The position numbers were made by a program, and so were the translations under genes. A DNA stretch of 64,000 bases from Chryseobacterium ureilyticum (GTDB lineage: Bacteria; Bacteroidota; Bacteroidia; Flavobacteriales; Weeksellaceae), in contig NZ_FTOL01000007.1 of assembly GCF_900156735.1 (NCBI RefSeq), forward strand, positions 62,001 through 126,000, in the 5' to 3' direction. The notes beneath the pieces were generated by a model, which was not told the DNA's origin, did not search any database, and was given only the letters and a program-made list of their open reading frames with translations. Numbering within the stretch: the first letter of the stretch is position 1; every line of letters begins with the position of its first letter. This document shows, in pieces, positions 57,038-64,000 of the stretch.

Positions 57038-58150
57038 TTGAAAATTCTTTTTATATCCTCATGGTTCCCAAATAGGCTTGAACCTACTAACGGTAACTTT
57101 GTACAGCGTCATGCAGAAGCTGTAGCATCTTTACATGAGGTTGAAATACTGCATACCCTTGGAGATCCTGCTCAAGAGGAAGAATTTATACTTGATGATA
57201 AAAAGATCAATGGAATAAGAACATTGATTGTATATTATAAAAGCTCCAAAAATCCAATTCTGAATTTCAGAAGCAGAATGCTTGCGTACCAGAAAGGTTT
57301 CTCACAATTGCAGAAGCCGGATCTGGTACACGCAAATATTCTACACAGTTCAATGTTTTTTGCTGTTTATTTAAAAGAACAGTATAAAATTCCTTTTGTG
57401 ATTTCAGAACACTGGTCTGGTTTTCTTGAAGTGAACAGATCAAAACTTTCCTTTACCAATATACTCACAGCACGATTTATTGCCCGTAAAGCAGCGTATT
57501 TACTGCCTGTAAGTAATATTCTGATGGATAACCTTAAAAATCTTAAAATAGGTAAAAATAAACAGGTAATTGGAAACGTTGTGAATACAGAGCTATTTAT
57601 TCCTAAAAAAGAACCCAACACAACTTTTACATTCCTTCATATCTCCAATCTTATTCCGCTTAAAAATCCTGATGCTATGATTGAAGCTGCAGTTCGATTG
57701 AGAAATGAATTCCAGAATTTTGAATTTCATATAGGAGGAGATGGAGATGTTGCAAGACTGAATAAACTTATAGATAAACATAACGCGAAAAGTTATATCA
57801 AGACTTTCGGAGAAATTTCCCATAAAGATGTTGCCATGAAGATGAGAAAAAGTGACTGTTTTGTCCTTTTCAGTGATTATGAAAGCTTCTCTTGTGTACT
57901 TCTCGAGTCATTATCTTCAGGAGTTCCGGTAATCGCGACCAGAGTAGGAGCAATCCCTGAAATTGTCAGTGAAAATCATGGAATTGTTATTGATAAATCC
58001 GAAGAAGAACTTTACACAGCAATGAAAAAAATGCTATCCGGAAACTATAAAACAGATTCTAAAGAAGAACTACACAGGTATGTTGCAGAAAAGTTTTCGA
58101 TGGCAGCGATCGCCAAAGAATTTAATGAAATCTATAAAAAATTGGTTTAA
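57038..58150 (+). CDS. glycosyltransferase family 4
   Basis: 370 residues with a TTG start at 57038, chosen because the family begins MKILFISSWFPNRLEPTNG. GT-B fold: the N-terminal acceptor half (about 1-180) has the WFP-NRLEPTNG segment and HWSGFLEVNRS; the C-terminal donor half has IGGDGDVARL near 235 and the EX7E-type ESFSCVLLESLSSGVPVIAT near 285 to 305. It should add a sugar to a lipid-linked polysaccharide intermediate in the cytosol. It lies 47 bases before a Wzx-type flippase, consistent with O-antigen or capsule synthesis. The sugar donor is unknown. Confidence 0.9.
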   Translation: MKILFISSWFPNRLEPTNGNFVQRHAEAVASLHEVEILHTLGDPAQEEEFILDDKKINGIRTLIVYYKSSKNPILNFRSRMLAYQKGFSQLQKPDLVHANILHSSMFFAVYLKEQYKIPFVISEHWSGFLEVNRSKLSFTNILTARFIARKAAYLLPVSNILMDNLKNLKIGKNKQVIGNVVNTELFIPKKEPNTTFTFLHISNLIPLKNPDAMIEAAVRLRNEFQNFEFHIGGDGDVARLNKLIDKHNAKSYIKTFGEISHKDVAMKMRKSDCFVLFSDYESFSCVLLESLSSGVPVIATRVGAIPEIVSENHGIVIDKSEEELYTAMKKMLSGNYKTDSKEELHRYVAEKFSMAAIAKEFNEIYKKLV

Positions 58151-58197
58151 ATCCGTTATAAATTCAAAATAGGTTGATTCCCTGTTGATAACATACA

Positions 58198-59445
58198 ATG
58201 AAAAGCTTAAAGGATTTTATCAGTGCATTTTTTGCCAACAAAGGTCAGCACGTATTTCTGTCCCTGTTGATAACAAAGATATGTGCTTTTTCGGGTTCGC
58301 TTTTCATGATCAGAATTTTACCGGAAAAAGATTTTGGCTTACTGAGTATTGTGGCTTCGGTTTTTGCCATTTTTGCACCTTTCAGTGGATTTGGAAGTCC
58401 TCAAAGTTTGATCAGATTTGGATCTTTGAGCAGTTCTGAAGAAGAAAAAGAACAACTTTCAAGCTATCTTTTCAGGAAAGGCTTTTTATATCAGGTGATT
58501 TTAAGTGTGATATTCTTTTTATTGGCTTTCGTATATGTAAGTCATTATCATCATATCTTTTATATATTTTTCTTCTTTACCGTTCGTCTGCTAGGTTTTT
58601 ACTTTTTGACACATATACAGGCAGATCGTCGTATGTTTTTGAAGAACAAAGAATTTGCCATGGTGAATAATGTTGTCAATATCTCAGGGCTGGTAATGAT
58701 GATTGTCTTTTCCATGCTTTGGGGATTGTATGGATATTTAATTGCGAATGCTATTTCTCCCTTTCTTTCTCTGTTTTGGTTTAAAAAATTATCATGGAAG
58801 ACCGTAAACTTTTCTCTCAAATTCACGAAAAAAGAAATATGGAGTTTTGCTTTACATGCATCCGTAACCGCTTTATTATCTGATGCTTTCTTCTCTGCAG
58901 ACATACTTCTTCTGAATTATTTTAAAAATGAAAGCGTTGTAGCCAATTATAAAGTAGCATTGCTGATTCCTGCAAACATTACCTTTCTGGCACTTTCTTT
59001 TATGCAGAGTGATTATCCGGTAATTGCTAAAAACTATCGTAATAAGTCCTTTTTGACGAATTATATTATTAATTATTATAAAATTTTCATTCCTATTTCC
59101 TTTGTAATCTTGATTTCTGGAAGTCTTTTAAATACTTTTATAATTAAGATCTTTTTTGGAAAACAATATATTGATAATGCATTTGCTTTTACATTATTAC
59201 TTGGAGTGTTTTGTGGGAGTATGTTGCTAAGAAATCTCTATGGAAATATGTTGTCAGCGGTAGGTTTAATGAAAAGAAATACTTTTTATTCAATTCTTTC
59301 ATTGATCTTATTAGCAATATTTTCTTACGTTTGGGTTCCACAGTATGGTGTTGTAGGAATGGCTGTTTCTTTGGGAACTGCTTTAACTCTGGTAGGATTT
59401 TTAATGATGTTTTCATTTTTCACTTATCTTAGAAAGTTGAAATAA
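58198..59445 (+). CDS. Wzx-type oligosaccharide flippase
   Basis: 415 residues with about twelve hydrophobic segments in the polysaccharide-transporter (MOP/MATE superfamily) pattern. The N terminus has FFANKGQHVFLSLLITKI, and RILPEKDFGLLSIVASV is typical of Wzx-like proteins. It should flip lipid-linked oligosaccharides across the inner membrane. It follows the glycosyltransferase gene. A polymerase is not visible nearby, so this may be part of a dispersed surface-polysaccharide pathway. Confidence 0.87.
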   Translation: MKSLKDFISAFFANKGQHVFLSLLITKICAFSGSLFMIRILPEKDFGLLSIVASVFAIFAPFSGFGSPQSLIRFGSLSSSEEEKEQLSSYLFRKGFLYQVILSVIFFLLAFVYVSHYHHIFYIFFFFTVRLLGFYFLTHIQADRRMFLKNKEFAMVNNVVNISGLVMMIVFSMLWGLYGYLIANAISPFLSLFWFKKLSWKTVNFSLKFTKKEIWSFALHASVTALLSDAFFSADILLLNYFKNESVVANYKVALLIPANITFLALSFMQSDYPVIAKNYRNKSFLTNYIINYYKIFIPISFVILISGSLLNTFIIKIFFGKQYIDNAFAFTLLLGVFCGSMLLRNLYGNMLSAVGLMKRNTFYSILSLILLAIFSYVWVPQYGVVGMAVSLGTALTLVGFLMMFSFFTYLRKLK

Positions 59446-59447
59446 AT

Positions 59448-59455
59448 TATCTTTG
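59448..59455 (+). promoter_or_regulatory. -7 element of a possibly leaderless transcript
   Basis: TATCTTTG matches TAnnTTTG and ends only 4 bases before the ATG at 59460. If used, the transcript would start at or next to the start codon. Confidence 0.45.
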
Positions 59456-59459
59456 CGCT

Positions 59460-59963
59460 ATGAGAAACATTGTTTTTGGAATATTAGTGATTGTTTTTGC
59501 ACTGACAAGCTGTAGTCAGGATGATGAATCTTTGCAAAGAATTGATCAGGTATTGAATATCTATATGAAATCAACAACCAATCAGGATTTGTTGAACGCC
59601 AAAAAAAACGGTTCTTACAGCAGTTTTTCTGTTAATGATTTTTTAGGTGACAAAGATGACTCTCCAGTGAATACGTTTGCGCTTAAAATGAGACAGGATT
59701 CTACGTATTATCTGGAATATATAGCAGGGGCAAAAAGAAAAAAGTTTGATTCTGCAGGAACTACTTACTATTCAAGAATGAGGGTTACTCTAACGAAAAC
59801 CGTTGATAATAAACCTGAGTCAACTATAGATACTCTTGAAATTCATTATCGTAATTCTCCAAATTTATTTCAGGTTTCAAAAGTTTTTTACAATAAAAAA
59901 CCTGTATTTTCGAAGGAAGCGGATAATCCGGCTTGGATTAATAACGTTACTATCACAAAATAA
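59460..59963 (+). CDS. small lipoprotein of unknown function
   Basis: 167 residues. MRNIVFGILVIVFALTSCSQ is a lipoprotein signal with the lipobox Cys at residue 18, followed by Ser, Gln and Asp. The mature part is mostly beta-like, with no cysteine and no motif I recognise. Coding is supported by the signal and codon use like its neighbours. Its -7 box lies directly before the ATG, so the mRNA may have almost no 5' leader. Confidence 0.77.
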   Translation: MRNIVFGILVIVFALTSCSQDDESLQRIDQVLNIYMKSTTNQDLLNAKKNGSYSSFSVNDFLGDKDDSPVNTFALKMRQDSTYYLEYIAGAKRKKFDSAGTTYYSRMRVTLTKTVDNKPESTIDTLEIHYRNSPNLFQVSKVFYNKKPVFSKEADNPAWINNVTITK

Positions 59964-59982
59964 TTTTAAATTTGTAAAATTG

Positions 59983-60001
59983 TTAGCTTATATTAAGCTA
60001 A
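59983..60001. repeat. palindrome upstream of serS
   Basis: TTAGCTTA (59983-59990) and TAAGCTAA (59994-60001) pair over 8 bases around a 3-base loop, 26 bases before serS. It may be a weak terminator for the preceding lipoprotein gene or an operator; there is no T-run. Confidence 0.5.
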
Positions 60002-60026
60002 ATATAATATTTAACATCTAAATAAA

Positions 60027-61295
60027 ATGTTACAAGTCAATTTTTTACGCGACAATAAGGAACGCGTTTTAGAAGGTCTTAAAAAAAGACAATTCAAGAA
60101 TCTTGAGTTGGTAGATGAAGCTATTGCTACTGACGAAGAAAGAAAAAGAATCCAATTTGAATTAGATTCCCAGCTTTCCGAGATCAATAAAATCTCCAAG
60201 GAAATTGGACTTTTAATGAAGGAAGGAAAGAAAGAAGAGGCGGAATCAGCAAAATCTAAAACAGCACAGTACAAATCGTCGAGTTCAGAATTGAAAACTC
60301 AACTGGAAGTAAAGGAAACAGAATTATTGAATATTTTGTATCAACTTCCAAACATTCCAAATGAATTGGTGAAAAACGGTGCTTCTGCGGATGATAATGA
60401 GAATATTTTCCAGTCTCATACAGTAGAAGGTCTTGGTGAAGGTGCTATTCCTCACTGGGAACTTGCTAAGAAATATAACCTTATCGATTTTGAATTAGGA
60501 GTAAAAATCGCTGGGGCAGGTTTTCCTGTTTATTTAGGAAAAGGTGCAAGATTACAAAGAGCATTGGTTCAGTATTTCCTTGACAAAAATGTTGAAAAAG
60601 GATATACAGAAGTTAACCCGCCTCACGTTGTGAATGAAGCATCTGGTTTTGGAACAGGACAATTACCTGATAAAGAAGGACAAATGTATTATATCAACGA
60701 AGATAATTTATATTTGATTCCTACTGCTGAAGTTCCTGTAACGAACCTTTACCGTGATGTTTTATTGGATGAAAAAGATCTTCCAATTAAGAATACAGCT
60801 TTTTCTCAATGTTACAGAAGAGAAGCTGGAAGTTACGGGGCTCACGTAAGAGGTTTGAATCGTCTTCACCAATTTGAAAAAGTAGAGATTGTAAGAATTG
60901 AAAAACCTGAAAATTCTTATGCTGTTTTGGAAGAAATGGTAGAGCATATCAAAGAAATCCTTACAGATCTTGAGCTTCCTTTCAGAGTGTTGAGACTTTG
61001 TGGTGGTGATACAGGTTTTGCGGCTGCAATGACCTATGATTTTGAAGTATGGAGTGCTGCACAGGAAATGTGGTTAGAAGTAAGTTCAGTGTCAAACTTT
61101 GAGACGTTCCAGGCGAACAGATTAAAGTGCCGTTACAAAGCTGATGGGAAATCTCAACTGGTTCACACACTAAACGGATCTGCAATGGCATTGCCAAGAA
61201 TCATGGCTGCGTTACTTGAAAATAACCAGACTGCGGAAGGTATCAAGCTTCCTAAGAAGATTGCTGAATATGCAAGATTTGATCTGATTAACTAA
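60027..61295 (+). CDS. serS: serine-tRNA ligase
   Basis: 422 residues, the normal length. An N-terminal coiled-coil arm (about 30-100, rich in Glu and Lys) grips tRNA-Ser. The class II catalytic core has motif 2 in FSQCYRREAGSYGAHVRGLNRLHQF (in part, near 255-280) and motif 3 in GSAMALPRIMAALLENNQ near residue 385. GLGEGAIPHWELAKKYNLIDFE and IPTAEVPVTN are typical of bacterial SerRS. It charges tRNA-Ser in translation. Confidence 0.97.
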   Translation: MLQVNFLRDNKERVLEGLKKRQFKNLELVDEAIATDEERKRIQFELDSQLSEINKISKEIGLLMKEGKKEEAESAKSKTAQYKSSSSELKTQLEVKETELLNILYQLPNIPNELVKNGASADDNENIFQSHTVEGLGEGAIPHWELAKKYNLIDFELGVKIAGAGFPVYLGKGARLQRALVQYFLDKNVEKGYTEVNPPHVVNEASGFGTGQLPDKEGQMYYINEDNLYLIPTAEVPVTNLYRDVLLDEKDLPIKNTAFSQCYRREAGSYGAHVRGLNRLHQFEKVEIVRIEKPENSYAVLEEMVEHIKEILTDLELPFRVLRLCGGDTGFAAAMTYDFEVWSAAQEMWLEVSSVSNFETFQANRLKCRYKADGKSQLVHTLNGSAMALPRIMAALLENNQTAEGIKLPKKIAEYARFDLIN

Positions 61296-61318
61296 GAATA
61301 CATTTATAAGTATATATA

Positions 61319-61349
61319 ATCCTCTTTCAGTTTTGGAAGAGGATTTTTA
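61319..61349 (+). terminator. serS terminator
   Basis: ATCCTCTTTC pairs with GGAAGAGGAT (one wobble), followed by five T. Confidence 0.88.
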
Positions 61350-61387
61350 AATCTGGATATTAAAACTTTTCGAAGAGTAATGAATAA

Positions 61388-61428
61388 AAAATAAACCTCT
61401 CTGATATTCAGAGAGGTTTATTTTTTAT
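61388..61428. terminator. bidirectional terminator before the minus-strand lipoprotein
   Basis: AATAAACCTCTCTGA pairs with TCAGAGAGGTTTATT around a 3-base loop, with A/T runs on both sides. It overlaps the end of the convergent gene at 61425. Confidence 0.85.
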
Positions 61429-62162
61429 TCTGTTACAACAATTATTTTCTTATCTGCATTTTTAAGCTTTGTATCTTTATCATACTTTGCTTTGATATCA
61501 TAATCAATCTTTATAGTATACTCATCAATTTGTTGCAGCCAATCATGTTTTCCAGTAACGGATTTAATTTTGTTCTCAAACTTAAGTATAGTAGTGATTC
61601 CTTTTAAGAAGGTTGTCATCATACTTGCTACATTCTGTGAGTCTGCAGATCCTTTTGCTGACATTGCCCCTTCAAAATATTTTAGATTAAAGTTTTCAGT
61701 GTCAATTGTAAGTGTTTTTCCATCCCATAGGTTAAATATATTCTGTTCAACGGGTATTTTCTCCTTTTGGGTATAATTAATAAGCTGCTGATAGTCATTT
61801 TGAGTTAGATTCTCGGTTTTTAAAGAGAGACCTGTAGGCTGATCATTTTCTTTGTTAGATTTCATGAAGATCTTTTTCATGATTCTGATATGATCAGGAT
61901 TTGTAGTCTTTTTTTCTTTATTTTTTTGTTCTAGTTCGTAAAGACTTGTCCAGGTAGAAGGAAACTTGTTCATATCGCTGAACTCATTGTCATTTTTTAA
62001 AGAATCGGGAGTCATTGCTTTCATCTCAGAGATGAATTGTTTCATATCAATATCAGTAACAGATGATGACGTGGCATTCTTGTGATAGACAATTTCAGAA
62101 TTGATGCTACAGGATTGTAGTACAAAAAGGCTTATTAAAAATAATAAAATACTTTTATTCAT
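61425..62162 (-). CDS. lipoprotein of unknown function
   Basis: 245 residues. MNKSILLFLISLFVLQSCSI is a lipoprotein signal with the lipobox Cys at residue 18. The mature part is rich in Lys, Asn and Thr, with helical segments near 40-110 and a beta-rich C terminus. No motif recognised. It starts 18 bases after the SafE/UreH-like gene ends, on the same strand, so it may be the last gene of the oxidase-maturation cluster. Its role there is unknown. Confidence 0.77.
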   Translation of the reverse strand: MNKSILLFLISLFVLQSCSINSEIVYHKNATSSSVTDIDMKQFISEMKAMTPDSLKNDNEFSDMNKFPSTWTSLYELEQKNKEKKTTNPDHIRIMKKIFMKSNKENDQPTGLSLKTENLTQNDYQQLINYTQKEKIPVEQNIFNLWDGKTLTIDTENFNLKYFEGAMSAKGSADSQNVASMMTTFLKGITTILKFENKIKSVTGKHDWLQQIDEYTIKIDYDIKAKYDKDTKLKNADKKIIVVTE

Positions 62163-62180
62163 GGTAGATGTAAATTCTGT

Positions 62181-62906
62181 TTAATGACAGTTGACAGATT
62201 CATTAAGACCTTTTGAAACAGTCATAGATTCAGCTTTAGGAGAAACGTAAGGAATTCCTAATTCTAAACCTCTAAGGATGAAAAGACCTCCTAAAATGAT
62301 CATGATGATCGGAACAGCTTTTAAAATTTTTGTTCTGAAAGCCTGATTCATGAGATTTCCAGCCAAAACGATGGCAAACATGAAAGGAAGGGTTCCCAAG
62401 CCAAATAAAGCCATATATAAAGCTCCCTGCCATATTCCTCCACCTGCAAGACTTGCGGTAAGTGCCATATAAACCATTCCGCAGGGTAAAAAGCCATTTA
62501 GAATACCTGTAGTAAATCTGGAACGGTAATCCGCTTTTTGAAGTACACGTCCAAGATTCGTTTTTACAGAATATAAAAACTTGGATAAAAAGGGAATCTT
62601 CGAAGCAAAATCCTTTCCTCCAAATGAAAATACAGCCATAATGATAAGCAAAACACCTGCAGTAATGGTCAGGTACTTCTGAAAGCCAGCCATCTCGAAC
62701 CCTTGACCTATAATTCCTAAAAGGGCACCTAATAATGAATAGGTAAAGATCCTTCCAAATTGGTAGGTAAGATTTTGAAGATAAAAATTGGCAGCCTGTT
62801 TTTTAGTTAATCCCATCGATAAAGCAATAGGTCCGCACATTCCGATACAGTGAAAACCGGAAGCAAAGCCTAAAGCAATAGCCGATACAATAAGTCCTAT
62901 TTCCAT
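62181..62906 (-). CDS. SafE/UreH-like membrane protein of the cbb3 maturation cluster
   Basis: 241 residues with about six hydrophobic segments. The N-terminal GFASGFHCIGMCGPIALSMG has the paired-Cys metal-binding pattern of the UreH/SafE-like (cytochrome biogenesis) family; a second CxxG in NGFLPCGMVYMALTASLAGG is typical too. In cco clusters this family follows ccoG and fixH and is thought to take part in copper or heme handling for cbb3 oxidase. Its start overlaps the FixH-family gene by 10 bases. The C-terminal NESVNCH ends in Cys-His. Confidence 0.87.
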   Translation of the reverse strand: MEIGLIVSAIALGFASGFHCIGMCGPIALSMGLTKKQAANFYLQNLTYQFGRIFTYSLLGALLGIIGQGFEMAGFQKYLTITAGVLLIIMAVFSFGGKDFASKIPFLSKFLYSVKTNLGRVLQKADYRSRFTTGILNGFLPCGMVYMALTASLAGGGIWQGALYMALFGLGTLPFMFAIVLAGNLMNQAFRTKILKAVPIIMIILGGLFILRGLELGIPYVSPKAESMTVSKGLNESVNCH

Positions 62907-63349
62907 ATCACGTCATAATCCATTCGATAGTCTGTTTTGTCTTTTGTCCAACTCAATCTTAAGGTATAGTTACCCATTTTCAATACCTGTGCAGGGATTA
63001 TAAAAGTATGGTTGGCATCAAGATCTACAGATTTTTTGATGTCTAAATTCTGGTCGTCGGTTCTGTTTAAAACAAATTTTACCGTAGTATTAGAAGTTGT
63101 ATTTTCTTGTGGAAAAGTGATTTTAATTCCATTAGTATCCTGGCTGTATACAGGTTTTTCCTGTAGTTCGTCAGCTCTTTTCTTAGCATCAATTACATCC
63201 TGGTACTGTAATTCTTCTTCGTAATAATTATCTGTTACCATTTCAGAGTTCTTTTGCCCGTTCGGGAATAGAAACATCATGGATAATATAAAAACTATGA
63301 ATGCAAATAATGCAATTACAACACCGTGTCCCCAACTAAAGTTCTTCAT
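62897..63349 (-). CDS. fixH: FixH family protein (cbb3 oxidase maturation)
   Basis: 150 residues. A single N-terminal membrane segment (about 9-29, GVVIALFAFIVFILSMMFLF) is followed by a periplasmic beta domain. DNYYEEELQYQDVIDAKKRADE near 40-60 is characteristic of FixH, and the closing YTLRLSWTKDKTDYRMDYDVIW is the end of the domain, given here in part. FixH helps assemble cbb3-type cytochrome c oxidase. It lies 9 bases after ccoG. Confidence 0.9.
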   Translation of the reverse strand: MKNFSWGHGVVIALFAFIVFILSMMFLFPNGQKNSEMVTDNYYEEELQYQDVIDAKKRADELQEKPVYSQDTNGIKITFPQENTTSNTTVKFVLNRTDDQNLDIKKSVDLDANHTFIIPAQVLKMGNYTLRLSWTKDKTDYRMDYDVIWK

Positions 63350-63358
63350 TTCTTTTAA

Positions 63359-64000
63359 TTAAAATTGTAGTTTGAATGGTCCTTCAAAATATGTCTGATA
63401 AGAATCCACAAGGTTTCCTTTCATATCGTAAACCCCGATTGTGATATTCTGTTTGGAAAGTTTCATTTCATCTTCTGGGAAGCTGATATTAATGGTTCCC
63501 TTGGAAATTTTATCTCTGTCTACCTGAATTTTACTCGATGCACTGTAAGTGATCTCACCATGAGCAGGAGCAATTACTTTAATGGTAACGATTTTCTTCT
63601 CGTTGGTTTTATTCAGGAATGTGTAATTATACGTATTGATAATTTGTCCTTCTTTTACAAAGAATGTACTTCCGGCAGGTTTAATGAATTTTGCTTCCAT
63701 TTCACCTCGGCTGTAAAGAAGATATCCTAAGAAGCCTACTAAAAGAAATAAGAATACCGTGAATCCTTTCATTCTTCCTGTAAATTTAAAAGGAATTTCT
63801 TTTTCAATCTCGTTTTCAGAAGCATATCTGATTAATCCTTTTGGAAGACCTACTTTCTCCATTACTTCATCGCAGGCATCTATACAAGCTGTACAGTTGA
63901 TACATTCCAGCTGCTGCCCGTCTCTGATATCGATTCCTGTAGGACAAACTACCACACACTGATGACAATCGATACAATCTCCTTTTCCGGCTGCTTTTCT
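63359..64000 (-). CDS. ccoG: CcoG, cbb3 oxidase accessory protein, C-terminal part (cut by window end)
   Basis: About 213 residues of the C-terminal part are present; the frame is open to the right edge. The ferredoxin-like region has two four-cysteine clusters, CIDCHQCVVVCPTGIDIRDG and CINCTACIDACDEVMEKVG. It continues after the membrane segment (about FLFLLVGFLGYLLYS) into an Ig-like periplasmic domain at the end. CcoG (RdxA/FixG) reduces copper for delivery to the CcoN subunit of cbb3 oxidase. The downstream fixH and SafE-like genes confirm the assignment. The N terminus is outside the window. Confidence 0.92.
   Translation of the reverse strand, partial: RKAAGKGDCIDCHQCVVVCPTGIDIRDGQQLECINCTACIDACDEVMEKVGLPKGLIRYASENEIEKEIPFKFTGRMKGFTVFLFLLVGFLGYLLYSRGEMEAKFIKPAGSTFFVKEGQIINTYNYTFLNKTNEKKIVTIKVIAPAHGEITYSASSKIQVDRDKISKGTINISFPEDEMKLSKQNITIGVYDMKGNLVDSYQTYFEGPFKLQF

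Overview
The window reads as chromosome of a flavobacterium of the Chryseobacterium/Elizabethkingia type. The base composition is AT-rich. Many promoters carry the Bacteroidetes -7 motif TAnnTTTG, Shine-Dalgarno sites are largely absent, and several exported proteins end in a type IX secretion (T9SS) sorting domain. A SAM-I riboswitch drives a TonB-dependent receptor, and a cco-type oxidase maturation cluster is present. No rRNA, tRNA, CRISPR array, insertion sequence or prophage gene was seen. The first gene (recN) and the last (ccoG) are cut by the window edges.

Layout. 0-5.4 kb: end of recN, two unrelated fumarases (class II fumC and a class I Fe-S enzyme) in divergent orientation, a small membrane protein and an AraC regulator. 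5.5-9.6 kb: two secreted T9SS proteins, a FISUMP-domain protein and a GH13 alpha-amylase. 9.6-13.6 kb: SAM-I riboswitch, TonB-dependent receptor and amino-acid permease, a likely methionine or sulfur-compound import operon. 13.7-22.9 kb: prfA, an exported protein, prolyl oligopeptidase, a T9SS protein, methylmalonyl-CoA mutase large subunit, an M28 peptidase and a lipoprotein.

22.9-27.4 kb is the most interesting stretch. A structured leader with a 25-codon reading frame and an intrinsic terminator precedes five same-strand genes: an unknown basic protein, RNA ligase RtcB, a nucleotidyltransferase-fold protein, the release-factor homologue PrfH, and a small TPR-like protein. RtcB with PrfH is a known association linked to repair and rescue of damaged ribosomes. 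The leader can be drawn as a four-segment attenuator whose second segment lies in the Arg-Leu-Arg codons of the small frame. That gives a testable model in which ribosome failure itself switches on the repair operon.

27.5-36 kb: M36 metalloprotease, two tandem c-type cytochromes, the MeaB chaperone of methylmalonyl-CoA mutase, an M48 protease, and an MlaE-MlaF lipid transporter pair with an outer-membrane protein. The MCE/MlaD partner lies separately at 52.7 kb. 36-44 kb is minus-strand: polyprenyl glycosylphosphotransferase, queE, folD, pgi, an ECF sigma factor with a membrane partner, a GumN-family protein and a DUF4349 protein. 44-57 kb: a glutaryl-CoA-dehydrogenase-like enzyme, DoxX, a small Cys/Gly-rich double-glycine peptide, an AI-2E family protein, Lon, a PpiD-like foldase, MCE protein and a split Fe-S oxidoreductase. 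57-64 kb: glycosyltransferase and flippase for surface polysaccharide, serS, lipoproteins, and the ccoG-fixH-SafE/UreH-like cluster for cbb3 oxidase maturation.

Gene functions rest on motifs and family resemblance read by eye; no database search was run. Regulatory RNA structures were paired by hand.
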